A stretch of DNA of 6,160 nucleotides from JANNPJ01 sp031400005 (lineage in GTDB: Bacteria > Actinomycetota > Actinomycetes > Actinomycetales > Kineosporiaceae): positions 1 through 6,160 of the forward strand of contig JANNPJ010000335.1 of the NCBI GenBank assembly GCA_031400005.1, given 5' to 3'. The first letter of the stretch is position 1. Each line of letters starts with the position of its first letter. The notes under the pieces were generated by a model. That model was not told the DNA's origin, did not search any database, and saw nothing but the letters and a program-made list of their open reading frames with translations. Shown here piece by piece: positions 1-5,367 of the stretch. Both the position numbers and the translations under genes were made by a program.

Positions 1-18
1 TGGTGGGATATCCGCTCG

Positions 19-88
19 GGTCAGCACCGGTTCAGACCGTAAACGAGGTCGACCGGAGCTCGAATCACGGTCCAGACCGGTGCTGACC
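19..88. repeat. Long imperfect inverted repeat (stem-loop) at the left edge
   Basis: A perfect 13-bp stem is formed by GGTCAGCACCGGT (19-31) and its reverse complement (76-88). After three non-Watson-Crick positions (one a G.T wobble) the stem resumes with GACCGT (35-40) against ACGGTC (67-72), giving 19 of 22 paired positions. The 26-nt loop has a further possible CGAG (44-47)/CTCG (59-62) pairing. It lies 72 nt beyond the stop of the minus-strand reductase gene and has no T-tract, so it is not a classical intrinsic terminator. It could be a terminator shared with a gene left of the window, a mobile palindromic repeat or a structured RNA. The repeat is certain; its role is not. Confidence 0.7.
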
Positions 89-99
89 ACCGTTCTGCT

Positions 100-130
100 G
101 GCCGGTCGGCGGCGCTGAGTGGCGCCGGCC
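100..130 (-). terminator. GC-rich hairpin downstream of the reductase gene
   Basis: GGCCGG (100-105) can pair with CCGGCC (125-130). An alternative overlapping pairing is GGCGC (111-115) with GCGCC (122-126) around a 6-nt loop. It lies about 30 nt past the reductase stop codon on the transcribed side. No U-tract follows, which is usual for actinobacterial 3' ends. The role as a transcription end is inferred from position only. Confidence 0.3.
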
Positions 131-159
131 GTGCATTCGGCAGGTGAAATGCGGTGTGC

Positions 160-735
160 TCAGGCTACGACGGCGAAACCGCCGACCCAGGAAACCTTCT
201 CGCCGGCGGCGAGGGTCAGCTGAAGGAAGCCGATGGCCTCCAGTTCGCGGGCCCGGCGCAGGCTTCCGGCGTCAATCGCGCGCAGGCCGCCGGCAGTGAT
301 CACGTCGACCAGCGAGGCCTTGGCGGCCGCGTCGTCGCCGGCGATCAGGACCGTGGTGGCTAGTGCGCCGACGGTACCCGAGGCCAGGGTGGCCGCGAAG
401 TTCGTGTTGAACGCCTTGAGTACCTGCGACTGCGGCAACGCGGCGGCGATCTCGGCTGCGGCGGAGCTGTCGGCGGGCACGATCAGCGAATCGAACGTTT
501 CGAAGTTCAGCGGGTTGCTGATGTCCACGACCACCTTGCCGGCAAACTCGTGGGCGCGCTTGGCCAGGATGCCGGGCACGGCCGGATAGGGGACGGCCAG
601 GACGACGATGTCGCCGGTGATGGGCGTGTCCGGACCGGACTGGTTGAAGGACTCCACCGTGTTGCCGCCGTTGGTAACGATGGTGGAGATGGCTTGGCCC
701 ATGTTGCCGGTGCCGAAGATGCTGACGTGTGCCAT
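160..735 (-). CDS. F420-dependent NADP oxidoreductase-like Rossmann-fold protein
   Basis: A predicted 191-aa soluble NAD(P)-binding protein of the F420-dependent NADP oxidoreductase (F420_oxidored-like) family, whose members pass hydride between NADP(H) and a flavin or deazaflavin cofactor. The N-terminus is a Rossmann motif, GTGNMG at residues 8-13 after a beta strand. A second strand GDIVVLAVPY (41-50), the strand KVVVDISNPLN (67-77) and the family-typical KAFNTNFA (107-114) follow. The C-terminal part has RELEAIGFLQL (163-173). The start at 735 is chosen because the protein opens directly with MAHVSIFGTGNMG and GAGGAG lies about 6 nt upstream; an in-frame ATG at 813 would add 26 residues without similarity and would cross the operator. 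It is divergent from the MarR gene, so it is probably the regulator's target. The true cofactor (F420, FMN or NADP alone) and substrate are not readable from the sequence. Confidence 0.88.
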   Translation of the reverse strand: MAHVSIFGTGNMGQAISTIVTNGGNTVESFNQSGPDTPITGDIVVLAVPYPAVPGILAKRAHEFAGKVVVDISNPLNFETFDSLIVPADSSAAAEIAAALPQSQVLKAFNTNFAATLASGTVGALATTVLIAGDDAAAKASLVDVITAGGLRAIDAGSLRRARELEAIGFLQLTLAAGEKVSWVGGFAVVA

Positions 736-762
736 GGAGTGCTCCTCAAGTGATGAAACGCG

Positions 763-784
763 TTTAGTTGTTTCTACAACTAAA
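763..784. promoter_or_regulatory. Perfect palindromic operator candidate for the MarR regulator
   Basis: TTTAGTTGT (763-771) and ACAACTAAA (776-784) are perfect 9-bp inverted arms separated by TTCT. Size, AT-richness and position between the divergent reductase and marR genes match the roughly 20-bp palindromes bound by MarR-family dimers. It lies immediately downstream of the candidate -10 element of the reductase promoter, over the expected transcription start, so binding would block initiation. The symmetry is directly visible; the binding protein is inferred. Confidence 0.65.
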
Positions 785-813
785 ACGGTAACGCAAGAAA
801 GTTGTAGATACAA
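785..813 (-). promoter_or_regulatory. Possible promoter of the reductase gene
   Basis: On the minus strand, TTGTAT (808-813) and TACCGT (785-790) are separated by 17 nt, a sigma70-type arrangement with a weak -35 (3 of 6) and a -10 that fits TANNNT. It would start transcription near 778, inside the palindrome 763-784, and its -35 overlaps the second palindrome. This placement fits repression by the adjacent MarR protein, but the hexamers alone are weak evidence. Confidence 0.3.
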
Positions 814-818
814 GTATC
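802..818. promoter_or_regulatory. Second palindromic operator candidate, upstream of marR
   Basis: TTGTAGATACAA (802-813) is a palindrome with 5-bp arms, and overlapping it GATACAAGTATC (807-818) is another. The first shares the pattern TTGT-N3-TACAA with TTGTTTCTACAA (768-779) inside the main palindrome, at a 34-bp offset. The site ends 7 bp before the marR start, so it could mediate autorepression. The 34-bp offset is roughly three helical turns, which would put two dimers on about the same face of DNA. Confidence 0.45.
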
Positions 819-825
819 TGCTGAG

Positions 826-1353
826 ATGGTTGTCCGCATGGACACCACATGGCTCAGCGACGAGGAGATGGCAGCGTGGCTGCGCCTCGTCGCGATGATG
901 GAACTACTGCCCGGAGCCCTGGAGTCGCAGTTGCGCCGGGACGCCGATCTGACCCACTTCGAGTACTACAGCCTCGCGATTCTCTCCGCAGCGCCGGACA
1001 AGACGCTGCGGATGACGGCCCTGGCGAATCGGACCCGCGCCACCCTTCCGCGGCTCTCTCACGTGGTGCGAAAACTGGAGGATCGGGGCTTGGCGGAGCG
1101 TTTTCCCTGCCCGGCGGATGCCCGGGCCACCAATGTCCGGCTGACGGACAGTGGTTGGGACAAGGTGCAGCGCACTGCTCCCGGCCACGTCGCCAACGTC
1201 CGCCGGCACGTCATCAACGCCCTGACCGCCGAGCAGATCGGCCAATTGACCGCGATCGGCGACGCCATCCTGCACACTCTCGACCCGGACGGCACCGCGT
1301 CCCAGTTCCATTCCCGCCGGGATCCCACCACGCACGCCGCGGGCACGAAGTAG
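826..1353 (+). CDS. MarR-family transcriptional regulator
   Basis: A 175-aa winged-helix regulator of the MarR family, acting as a DNA-binding dimer. N- and C-terminal helices (about 10-35 and 112-152) form the dimer interface. The winged helix-turn-helix covers about 45-110: LRMTALANRTRATLPRLS (61-78), recognition helix ending in HVVRKLEDRGLAER, and a wing with DARATNVRLTDSG (98-110) in the classic D-R...LT-G pattern. There is one cysteine (Cys95, at the wing base) and no N-terminal OhrR-type cysteine, so thiol sensing of the OhrR kind is not indicated. The start is uncertain: ATG at 826 has no Shine-Dalgarno, and ATG at 838 (residue 5) is an alternative. TATCTG (815-820) lies where a -10 would for a leaderless transcript beginning at 826. 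It likely represses itself and the divergent oxidoreductase. Its ligand is unknown. Confidence 0.92.
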   Translation: MVVRMDTTWLSDEEMAAWLRLVAMMELLPGALESQLRRDADLTHFEYYSLAILSAAPDKTLRMTALANRTRATLPRLSHVVRKLEDRGLAERFPCPADARATNVRLTDSGWDKVQRTAPGHVANVRRHVINALTAEQIGQLTAIGDAILHTLDPDGTASQFHSRRDPTTHAAGTK

Positions 1354-1356
1354 CTC

Positions 1357-1393
1357 AGGAGTGCTGCGCTTACGAACCGCTAACGGCACTCCT
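1357..1393 (+). terminator. Stem-loop after marR
   Basis: AGGAGTGC (1357-1364) pairs perfectly with GCACTCCT (1386-1393), extended inward by a U.G and a G-C pair to 10 bp with a 17-nt loop. It begins 3 nt after the marR stop and ends 41 nt before the chosen start of the glycosyltransferase gene. There is no U-tract. It is probably an actinobacterial-type terminator, and argues against simple co-transcription of the two genes. Confidence 0.5.
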
Positions 1394-1423
1394 CGAAAGC
1401 CTTCCACGTGGTCGAAGCAGGAC

Positions 1424-1431
1424 AGGGTGGG
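1424..1431 (+). promoter_or_regulatory. Ribosome binding site deciding the glycosyltransferase start
   Basis: AGGGTGGG lies 3 nt before ATG 1435, with its AGGGTG core 5 nt from the start codon. The alternative GTG at 1408 has no comparable purine-rich site. This is why the 510-aa start is preferred over the 519-aa one. Confidence 0.45.
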
Positions 1432-1434
1432 CAG

Positions 1435-2967
1435 ATGCAAACCGCGGCGTGGCACTCGGACGAGCGCACTCGATACCGGGATGAATCGTCGATCGTCGTC
1501 GCTGGCCTGATCTGTGCCGTCGGCTACGCCGTGGTTTCCCGGACCGGTGACCTGGACGGACATCGCGGCCGGCTGGCCGTCGTCGTCGTCGGTATCTGGC
1601 TGGTGTTCGTGGTGGCCGTCTGGCTGGCGCTCCACCGGACCTCGCATCCCAGCACAGTTTTCGCCACCCCGGAGAATCCACGGCCGTCGCTGCAGCCAGC
1701 CCGCAACCGGCGACGGCTGACGCTCGTCGTGCTGATCGCAGCGTGCTGCCAACTTCCCGGCATTCTTGTCGCCCCGCAGTCCAGTTCGGATGCCTACCGA
1801 TATGTCTGGGACGGGCGGGTACAACTGTCCGGCACCTCGCCGTACCGGTACGTCCCGCTCGACGACCACCTGAGCGAACTTCGGGACCCACTGCTGTTCC
1901 CCGGACTGTTGCCGTCGCAGGCCAGCGGCGTCCGCACGCTGGACCGACTGCCGAAGGAACGCGCCGAGATCCTTCGGCTGGCGGAGAACGACCCGCGAAC
2001 CGAGGTCAACCGGCCCCGAGTGCCAACCATCTACCCGCCGGTGGCGCAGGCCTGGTTTGCCGGGGTGGCAGCGGTGACCCCCTGGTCGCTGGGTACTCAC
2101 GGGCTGCAGTTTGCCGCCGCTCTGCTGGCGGTCGGGCTGACCCTCGGGCTGGGGCTACTACTCGGCCGTCGTGGCGCTGATCCAGCACAGGCGCTGTGGT
2201 GGGGTTGGTGCCCGCTGGTGGTGCTGGAAACCGGCAACGGCGCCCACGTTGACATCCTTGTCGCGGTCCTAGTGATCGGTTCTCTCGCTGTCCTCGGTCG
2301 GATCGGTAAAAGCCTTACCCATCAATGGCTTCTGGCGGGAATTTTGCTGGGACTCGCCGCCGCCACGAAGATCATTCCGTTGCTCCTGCTGCCAGCCATG
2401 ACCGTGCTTCGACAACGCAACGGCGGCGGGCTGCGGCAACTCGCCGTCCCATTGACGGCGATCACCGGCTTTGCCCTGACATACCTACCGCATGTCTTCG
2501 CCGTCGGCGCGCTGGTCCTCGGGTATCTTCCCGGATACCTGAGCGAAGAGGGATTTTCGGACGGCGGTAGCCAATACCGCGTGCTCGCTCTGGTGCTGCC
2601 GTCGCCAGCCCTGCAACCGCTGGCGGTGCTGCTGGGCTTCGCTCTCGCGTTATGGGCCCTGTGGCGATGTGACCGGGATCAGCCGGAGCGGACCGCCGTC
2701 TGGCTGTTCGGCGGCGCGATGCTGATCGCGACGCCGGCCTATCCCTGGTACTGCCTGCCCTTGGTAGCGCTCGCGGTGCTGGCCGGTCGTCGGGAATGGC
2801 TGGCGGTAGCGGTGGCCGCGTCTCTGGCCTACGCAGGAACTCGGCTGCCATTCGTGCCGGGGATGGCCTACGCCGTGGCCGGGACGTTCGTTCTCCTCGT
2901 TGCCGCTGGCCGTGCCGGCTATGGTCCGCTTCGGCCGGTGCCGAGTACGGCAGATATCGGGCATTGA
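1435..2967 (+). CDS. Polytopic GT-C glycosyltransferase, GT87-like (probable mannosyltransferase)
   Basis: A 510-aa integral membrane protein (519 aa if started at GTG 1408) resembling actinobacterial GT87/MptB-like GT-C enzymes, which transfer sugar from a polyprenyl-phosphate donor to envelope lipoglycans outside the membrane. In 510-aa numbering: hydrophobic segments at about 20-35, 48-65 and 95-112, then an extracytoplasmic loop with SSDAYRYVWDGR (117-128), where Asp119 is the likely GT-C catalytic acid. NRPRVPTIYPP (192-202) is a family-typical motif. NGAHVD (268-273) between membrane segments resembles the conserved G-H-N/H-D element. ATKIIP (310-315) and YPWY (436-439) are further hallmarks. 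Many more Leu/Ala-rich segments follow to the C-terminus. No donor synthase, flippase or other envelope gene is nearby, so the acceptor is unknown. It is convergent with nhaA. Family assignment is good; mannose as substrate is inference. Confidence 0.82.
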   Translation: MQTAAWHSDERTRYRDESSIVVAGLICAVGYAVVSRTGDLDGHRGRLAVVVVGIWLVFVVAVWLALHRTSHPSTVFATPENPRPSLQPARNRRRLTLVVLIAACCQLPGILVAPQSSSDAYRYVWDGRVQLSGTSPYRYVPLDDHLSELRDPLLFPGLLPSQASGVRTLDRLPKERAEILRLAENDPRTEVNRPRVPTIYPPVAQAWFAGVAAVTPWSLGTHGLQFAAALLAVGLTLGLGLLLGRRGADPAQALWWGWCPLVVLETGNGAHVDILVAVLVIGSLAVLGRIGKSLTHQWLLAGILLGLAAATKIIPLLLLPAMTVLRQRNGGGLRQLAVPLTAITGFALTYLPHVFAVGALVLGYLPGYLSEEGFSDGGSQYRVLALVLPSPALQPLAVLLGFALALWALWRCDRDQPERTAVWLFGGAMLIATPAYPWYCLPLVALAVLAGRREWLAVAVAASLAYAGTRLPFVPGMAYAVAGTFVLLVAAGRAGYGPLRPVPSTADIGH

Positions 2968-2980
2968 CCGACAGGGATCA

Positions 2981-2997
2981 CCGGCGCTGATTGCCGG
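2981..2997. terminator. Short hairpin between convergent genes
   Basis: CCGGC (2981-2985) pairs with GCCGG (2993-2997) across a 7-nt loop, in the 36-bp gap between the convergent glycosyltransferase and nhaA stop codons. Position suits a bidirectional terminator, but the stem is only 5 bp and there are no T-tracts. Confidence 0.25.
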
Positions 2998-3003
2998 ACG
3001 TTC

Positions 3004-4317
3004 TTACTCGTAGATGTCGGGGATTCCGTTGTCGTCGTCATCGACGGTCTCGGCCAGGTGAAGTTGCCGGTACCTGTGGTTGCGGATGCGCAGCACGACG
3101 GTGGCCAGGGCAGCGGCGAGCAGGCTGCCGGCCAAGACACCGACTTTGACGTGCTCGTCCTGCTCGCTGCCGGCGCCGAAGGCGAGTTCCCCGATCAGCA
3201 GGGAGACGGTGAATCCGATGCCGGACAGCAACGCCAGACCGAAAACGTCTATCCAGCTGAGGCTTTCGTCCAGGTTTGCGCGGGTGAGGCGGGCGACGGC
3301 GAAGGTGGCACCGAAGACGCCAAGGCTCTTGCCCACCACCAAGCCGAGGATGATGCCGAGGGCGATGGGGTCGCGCAGCGCCTCGCCCAGGCCGGACAAG
3401 CCGCCGAGAGCGACGCCGGCGGAGAGGAACGCGAACACGGGCACCGCGATCCCGGTGGAGATCGGGCGGAAGCGGTGCTCGAAGTGCTCGGCCAGGCCGG
3501 GGCCGGCCTCGGGGCCACCGGCGGCCTGGCTACGCAGAACCGGGACGGCGAATCCGAGCAGGACCCCGGCGACGGTGGCGTGGATGCCGGAGGCGTGCAC
3601 CAGCGCCCAGGTGGCGGCGGCCAGTGGCAGGAGTAACCACCAGGACCGGACGCGGCGCTGCACCAGGACGGTGAACGCGCCAAGGGTGAGTGCTGCCAGT
3701 AGCAGCGGCAGGAGGCTCAGGTCGGAGGTGAAGAACACCGCGATGATGATGATCGCGAGTAGGTCGTCGACGACGGCCAGGGTGAGCAGGAAGGTGCGCA
3801 AGGCGGCTGGCAGATGAGTGCTGATTACGGCCAGGACGGCCAGCGCGAAGGCGATGTCGGTGGCCGTGGGGATGGCCCAGCCCTGCAATGCCCCGCCGCC
3901 GGTGCTGCGGTTGATCACCACGAACAGGATTGCGGGCGCGATCATGCCACCGATCGCGGCGGTGATCGGTAGTGCCGCCCGGCGTGGATCGCGCAGATCT
4001 CCGGCGACGAACTCGCGCTTGAGCTCCAGCCCGGCGACGAAGAAGAAGATCGCCAGGAGCCCGTCGGCGGCCCACTGCCCCAGGCTGAGGTCAAGGTGGA
4101 GGCTGTGCGGTCCGATGGTGGTGTCCCGCAACGACATGTAGGCGTCGGTCCAGGGAGAATTCGCCCAGATCAGGGCCAGTACGGTTGCACCTAGTAGGAG
4201 GGCGCCACCGACGGTTTCCTTGCGTAGGACATCGCCGATGCGCTGGGTCTCCGCCCAGCTACCCCGGCTGAACAGCCGGTTTGTGGCGGTGGATCGCTGC
4301 TGTGGCGCGCCGTCCAT
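3004..4317 (-). CDS. nhaA: Na+/H+ antiporter NhaA
   Basis: A 437-aa inner-membrane antiporter that exports Na+ (or Li+) in exchange for H+, used in pH and salt homeostasis. The family landmarks are all present: FFFVAGLELKREF (91-103), TATDIAFALAV (151-161) with Asp154 equivalent to E. coli Asp133, VVDDLLAIIIIAVF (182-195) with the ion-binding pair Asp184/Asp185 (E. coli 163/164), GLVVGKSLG (325-333) with Lys330 (E. coli 300), and GIGFTVSLLIGELAF (366-380). About 12 membrane segments are expected. It is longer than E. coli NhaA (388 aa) through an N-terminal cytoplasmic extension of about 30 residues and a C-terminal tail ending VDDDDNGIPDIYE. The start is supported by GAGGAG (4327-4332) 9 nt upstream. 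It is transcribed alone, convergent with the glycosyltransferase and divergent from the SnoaL-like gene. Confidence is very high from the intact motifs. Confidence 0.97.
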   Translation of the reverse strand: MDGAPQQRSTATNRLFSRGSWAETQRIGDVLRKETVGGALLLGATVLALIWANSPWTDAYMSLRDTTIGPHSLHLDLSLGQWAADGLLAIFFFVAGLELKREFVAGDLRDPRRAALPITAAIGGMIAPAILFVVINRSTGGGALQGWAIPTATDIAFALAVLAVISTHLPAALRTFLLTLAVVDDLLAIIIIAVFFTSDLSLLPLLLAALTLGAFTVLVQRRVRSWWLLLPLAAATWALVHASGIHATVAGVLLGFAVPVLRSQAAGGPEAGPGLAEHFEHRFRPISTGIAVPVFAFLSAGVALGGLSGLGEALRDPIALGIILGLVVGKSLGVFGATFAVARLTRANLDESLSWIDVFGLALLSGIGFTVSLLIGELAFGAGSEQDEHVKVGVLAGSLLAAALATVVLRIRNHRYRQLHLAETVDDDDNGIPDIYE

Positions 4318-4340
4318 GAACGTGTGCTCCTCTGGGAGGG

Positions 4341-4366
4341 GTCGGGTCGGCCGTTGCCGACCAGAC
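4341..4366 (-). promoter_or_regulatory. Stable hairpin in the nhaA leader
   Basis: GGTCGGC (4345-4351) and GCCGACC (4356-4362) form a perfect 7-bp stem with a 4-nt loop. After one G.A mismatch the stem continues with GTC (4341-4343) against GAC (4364-4366), 10 bp in all. It lies 8 nt upstream of the nhaA ribosome binding site. A TANNNT -10 candidate (TACAGT, minus strand, 4387-4392), next to the palindrome GTATCGATAC (4390-4399), would place the hairpin in a leader of about 60 nt; no good -35 is seen. It could protect the mRNA, tune translation or bind a protein as DNA. The structure is clear; the function is speculative. Confidence 0.4.
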
Positions 4367-4548
4367 TTCCCGGCGCACCGTCACTTACTGTATCGATACG
4401 GAGCGGACGTCGCGATCGCAGGTGCATTCGGGCGTGCTGCCCGCATTGAGGCCGGGGCTACTGCATCGACGGGCGAGATGATCTATCCGCAGTTACACTG
4501 TCGTGGCGAGGCGGAATAGCGTGGCCACGGACTTAGAAGTGGACCTAT

Positions 4549-4908
4549 ATGGATCAGGCATGGGAGATGGAAGAGGAATTCTGGGAGGCCGGCGCGACCG
4601 GCCGGACTGCGGAGTTCTACGCCAAGATCCTGACCACCGATGCGTTCGTGGTCGTTCCCAGCGGCGTTCTGATGCGCGATGACCTGCTGCACATGTGGCA
4701 CGATCGTGCGCCCTGGGACCGGTACGAACTGAGCGACCGTCACGATCAGCTGGTCAACGGAGAGACGGTTCTGCTCAGCTACCGGATCGTGGCAAGTAGT
4801 CGCGACGTCCCCGACTACCGTGCCCGCGTTTCCAGTCTCTACACCTGGGTGACCGGCTGGGCACTGGTCTTCCGCCAGCACACGCCCGAAGCCGGCGTCA
4901 CATTCTGA
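4549..4908 (+). CDS. SnoaL/NTF2-like (DUF4440-type) small protein
   Basis: A 119-aa soluble protein with the pattern of the NTF2-like cone fold (SnoaL-like/DUF4440): an N-terminal helix MDQAWEMEEEFWEAG, a stretch ending in TTDAFVVVPSG (29-39), DDLLHMW (44-50), then strands including ETVLLSYRIVAS (72-83), and the characteristic final hairpin RARVSSLYTW (91-100), WALVFRQHTP (104-113). Members range from polyketide cyclases to ketosteroid-isomerase-like enzymes and ligand-binding proteins, so no reaction can be assigned. GAAGTGGA (4536-4543) is a fair ribosome binding site 5 nt before the ATG. A TACACT -10-like element lies at 4494-4499, without a matching -35. The gene stands alone, divergent from nhaA. 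Confidence 0.8.
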   Translation: MDQAWEMEEEFWEAGATGRTAEFYAKILTTDAFVVVPSGVLMRDDLLHMWHDRAPWDRYELSDRHDQLVNGETVLLSYRIVASSRDVPDYRARVSSLYTWVTGWALVFRQHTPEAGVTF

Positions 4909-4949
4909 CTCAGGTGTAGGTCGTCATCCTGTGGAGCGCGAGCACTGAA

Positions 4950-5017
4950 CCGGTGGTTCGCCACTCAGAGTTGGCCTCCTCCCGCCGCACTGTCACCCTG
5001 GCTCAGCGGACCACCGG
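4950..5017. repeat. 12-bp inverted repeat with a 44-nt loop
   Basis: CCGGTGGTTCGC (4950-4961) pairs with GCGGACCACCGG (5006-5017), all Watson-Crick except one T.G. A smaller overlapping hairpin, GAACC (4947-4951)/GGTTC (4955-4959), competes with it. It begins about 40 nt after the SnoaL-like stop, so it may act as a 3'-end structure for that gene. Confidence 0.5.
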
Positions 5018-5113
5018 CTAACCGCCCAGGCACGTCCGCTGCACCCTCGACTTCGTCGCGCCTTATGACCCCCTAACGGAGTCAAACCGCGCGACCACTT
5101 CGACGCAGCAACC

Positions 5114-5159
5114 GTGCATGATCACGGGTAGGGGTGCGGGCGGCTGTGCATGATCGCGG
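5114..5159. repeat. Pair of 14-bp direct repeats
   Basis: GTGCATGATCACGG (5114-5127) and GTGCATGATCGCGG (5146-5159) agree at 13 of 14 positions, 32 bp apart. The first is part of an interrupted palindrome, CCGTG (5112-5116)/CACGG (5123-5127). No open reading frame or transposase accompanies them. They could be protein-binding iterons, a small duplication or a remnant of a mobile element end. Confidence 0.5.
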
Positions 5160-5276
5160 CGATGAACTCCCGGGGGTTCTAGAGCCGCTTCGCCGCATGG
5201 TGCAGCATGTTCAGCGCGGTCGAGGGTCGACACGGGGTCGGGGCGGGCTTTCTGGGAGGCGAAGGGGCATCTGCGT

Positions 5277-5305
5277 TTGAGTGGACCTCTGTTCAGGCAG
5301 ATAGT
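5277..5305 (+). promoter_or_regulatory. Candidate sigma70-type promoter of hrp1
   Basis: TTGAGT (5277-5282) and GATAGT (5300-5305) are separated by exactly 17 nt; each matches 4 of 6 consensus positions. Transcription would begin near 5312, leaving a leader of about 55 nt that ends in a good ribosome binding site. No convincing DosR box (GGGACT-centred palindrome) overlaps it: the closest match, around 5279-5298, agrees at about half the positions. Confidence 0.4.
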
Positions 5306-5367
5306 CGTTTTGAGCGCTCGTTCTGTGGGTAGAAGAACGTCGAGTCGTCAAATCAAGGGAGATCAAA

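Larger units (their letters stand above)
4909..5276. other. Gene-free, repeat-rich stretch
   Basis: No reading frame with convincing coding character was found on either strand between the SnoaL-like gene and the hrp1 promoter. What is present: a long-range inverted repeat (4950-5017); a nested stem (GTCGCGC 5055-5061 with GCGCGAC 5089-5095); a 14-bp direct repeat pair (5114-5159); odd-centred ATCGC/GCGAT arms (5153-5163); a near-perfect 16-bp palindrome (5164-5179, one T.G pair per arm); and three GGTCG words in 5218-5241. A short minus-strand stretch (5122-5217) has protein-like composition interrupted by an amber codon and may be a gene remnant. The whole looks like degraded intergenic DNA. 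Confidence 0.5.

Noticed and set aside
1..160. A coding gene at the left edge
   Set aside because: No frame on either strand shows a start with ribosome binding site or protein-like composition; the stretch is dominated by inverted repeats.
736..813. N-terminal extension of the reductase to an ATG at 813
   Set aside because: It would run through the palindromic operator and the ribosome binding site; the Rossmann motif starts right after the ATG at 735.
904..2100. 398-codon minus-strand frame across marR and the glycosyltransferase gene
   Set aside because: It spans two recognisable genes and the hairpin between them, with low-complexity Arg/Gly/Pro-rich product and no recognisable motif.
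3058..3817. Long plus-strand frames of 192 and 245 codons opposite nhaA
   Set aside because: They are antisense shadows of a strongly conserved nhaA frame with all catalytic residues; composition is biased (Gly/Glu/Ala or Arg/Ser/Pro rich) as expected for mirror frames in GC-rich DNA.
5164..5179. CCCGGG-centred near-palindrome as a regulatory site
   Set aside because: Such GC palindromes arise often by chance in high-GC DNA and nothing nearby is placed to use it.
5279..5298. DosR box within the hrp1 promoter
   Set aside because: Only about 10 of 20 positions agree and neither half-site is intact, so it is not annotated.
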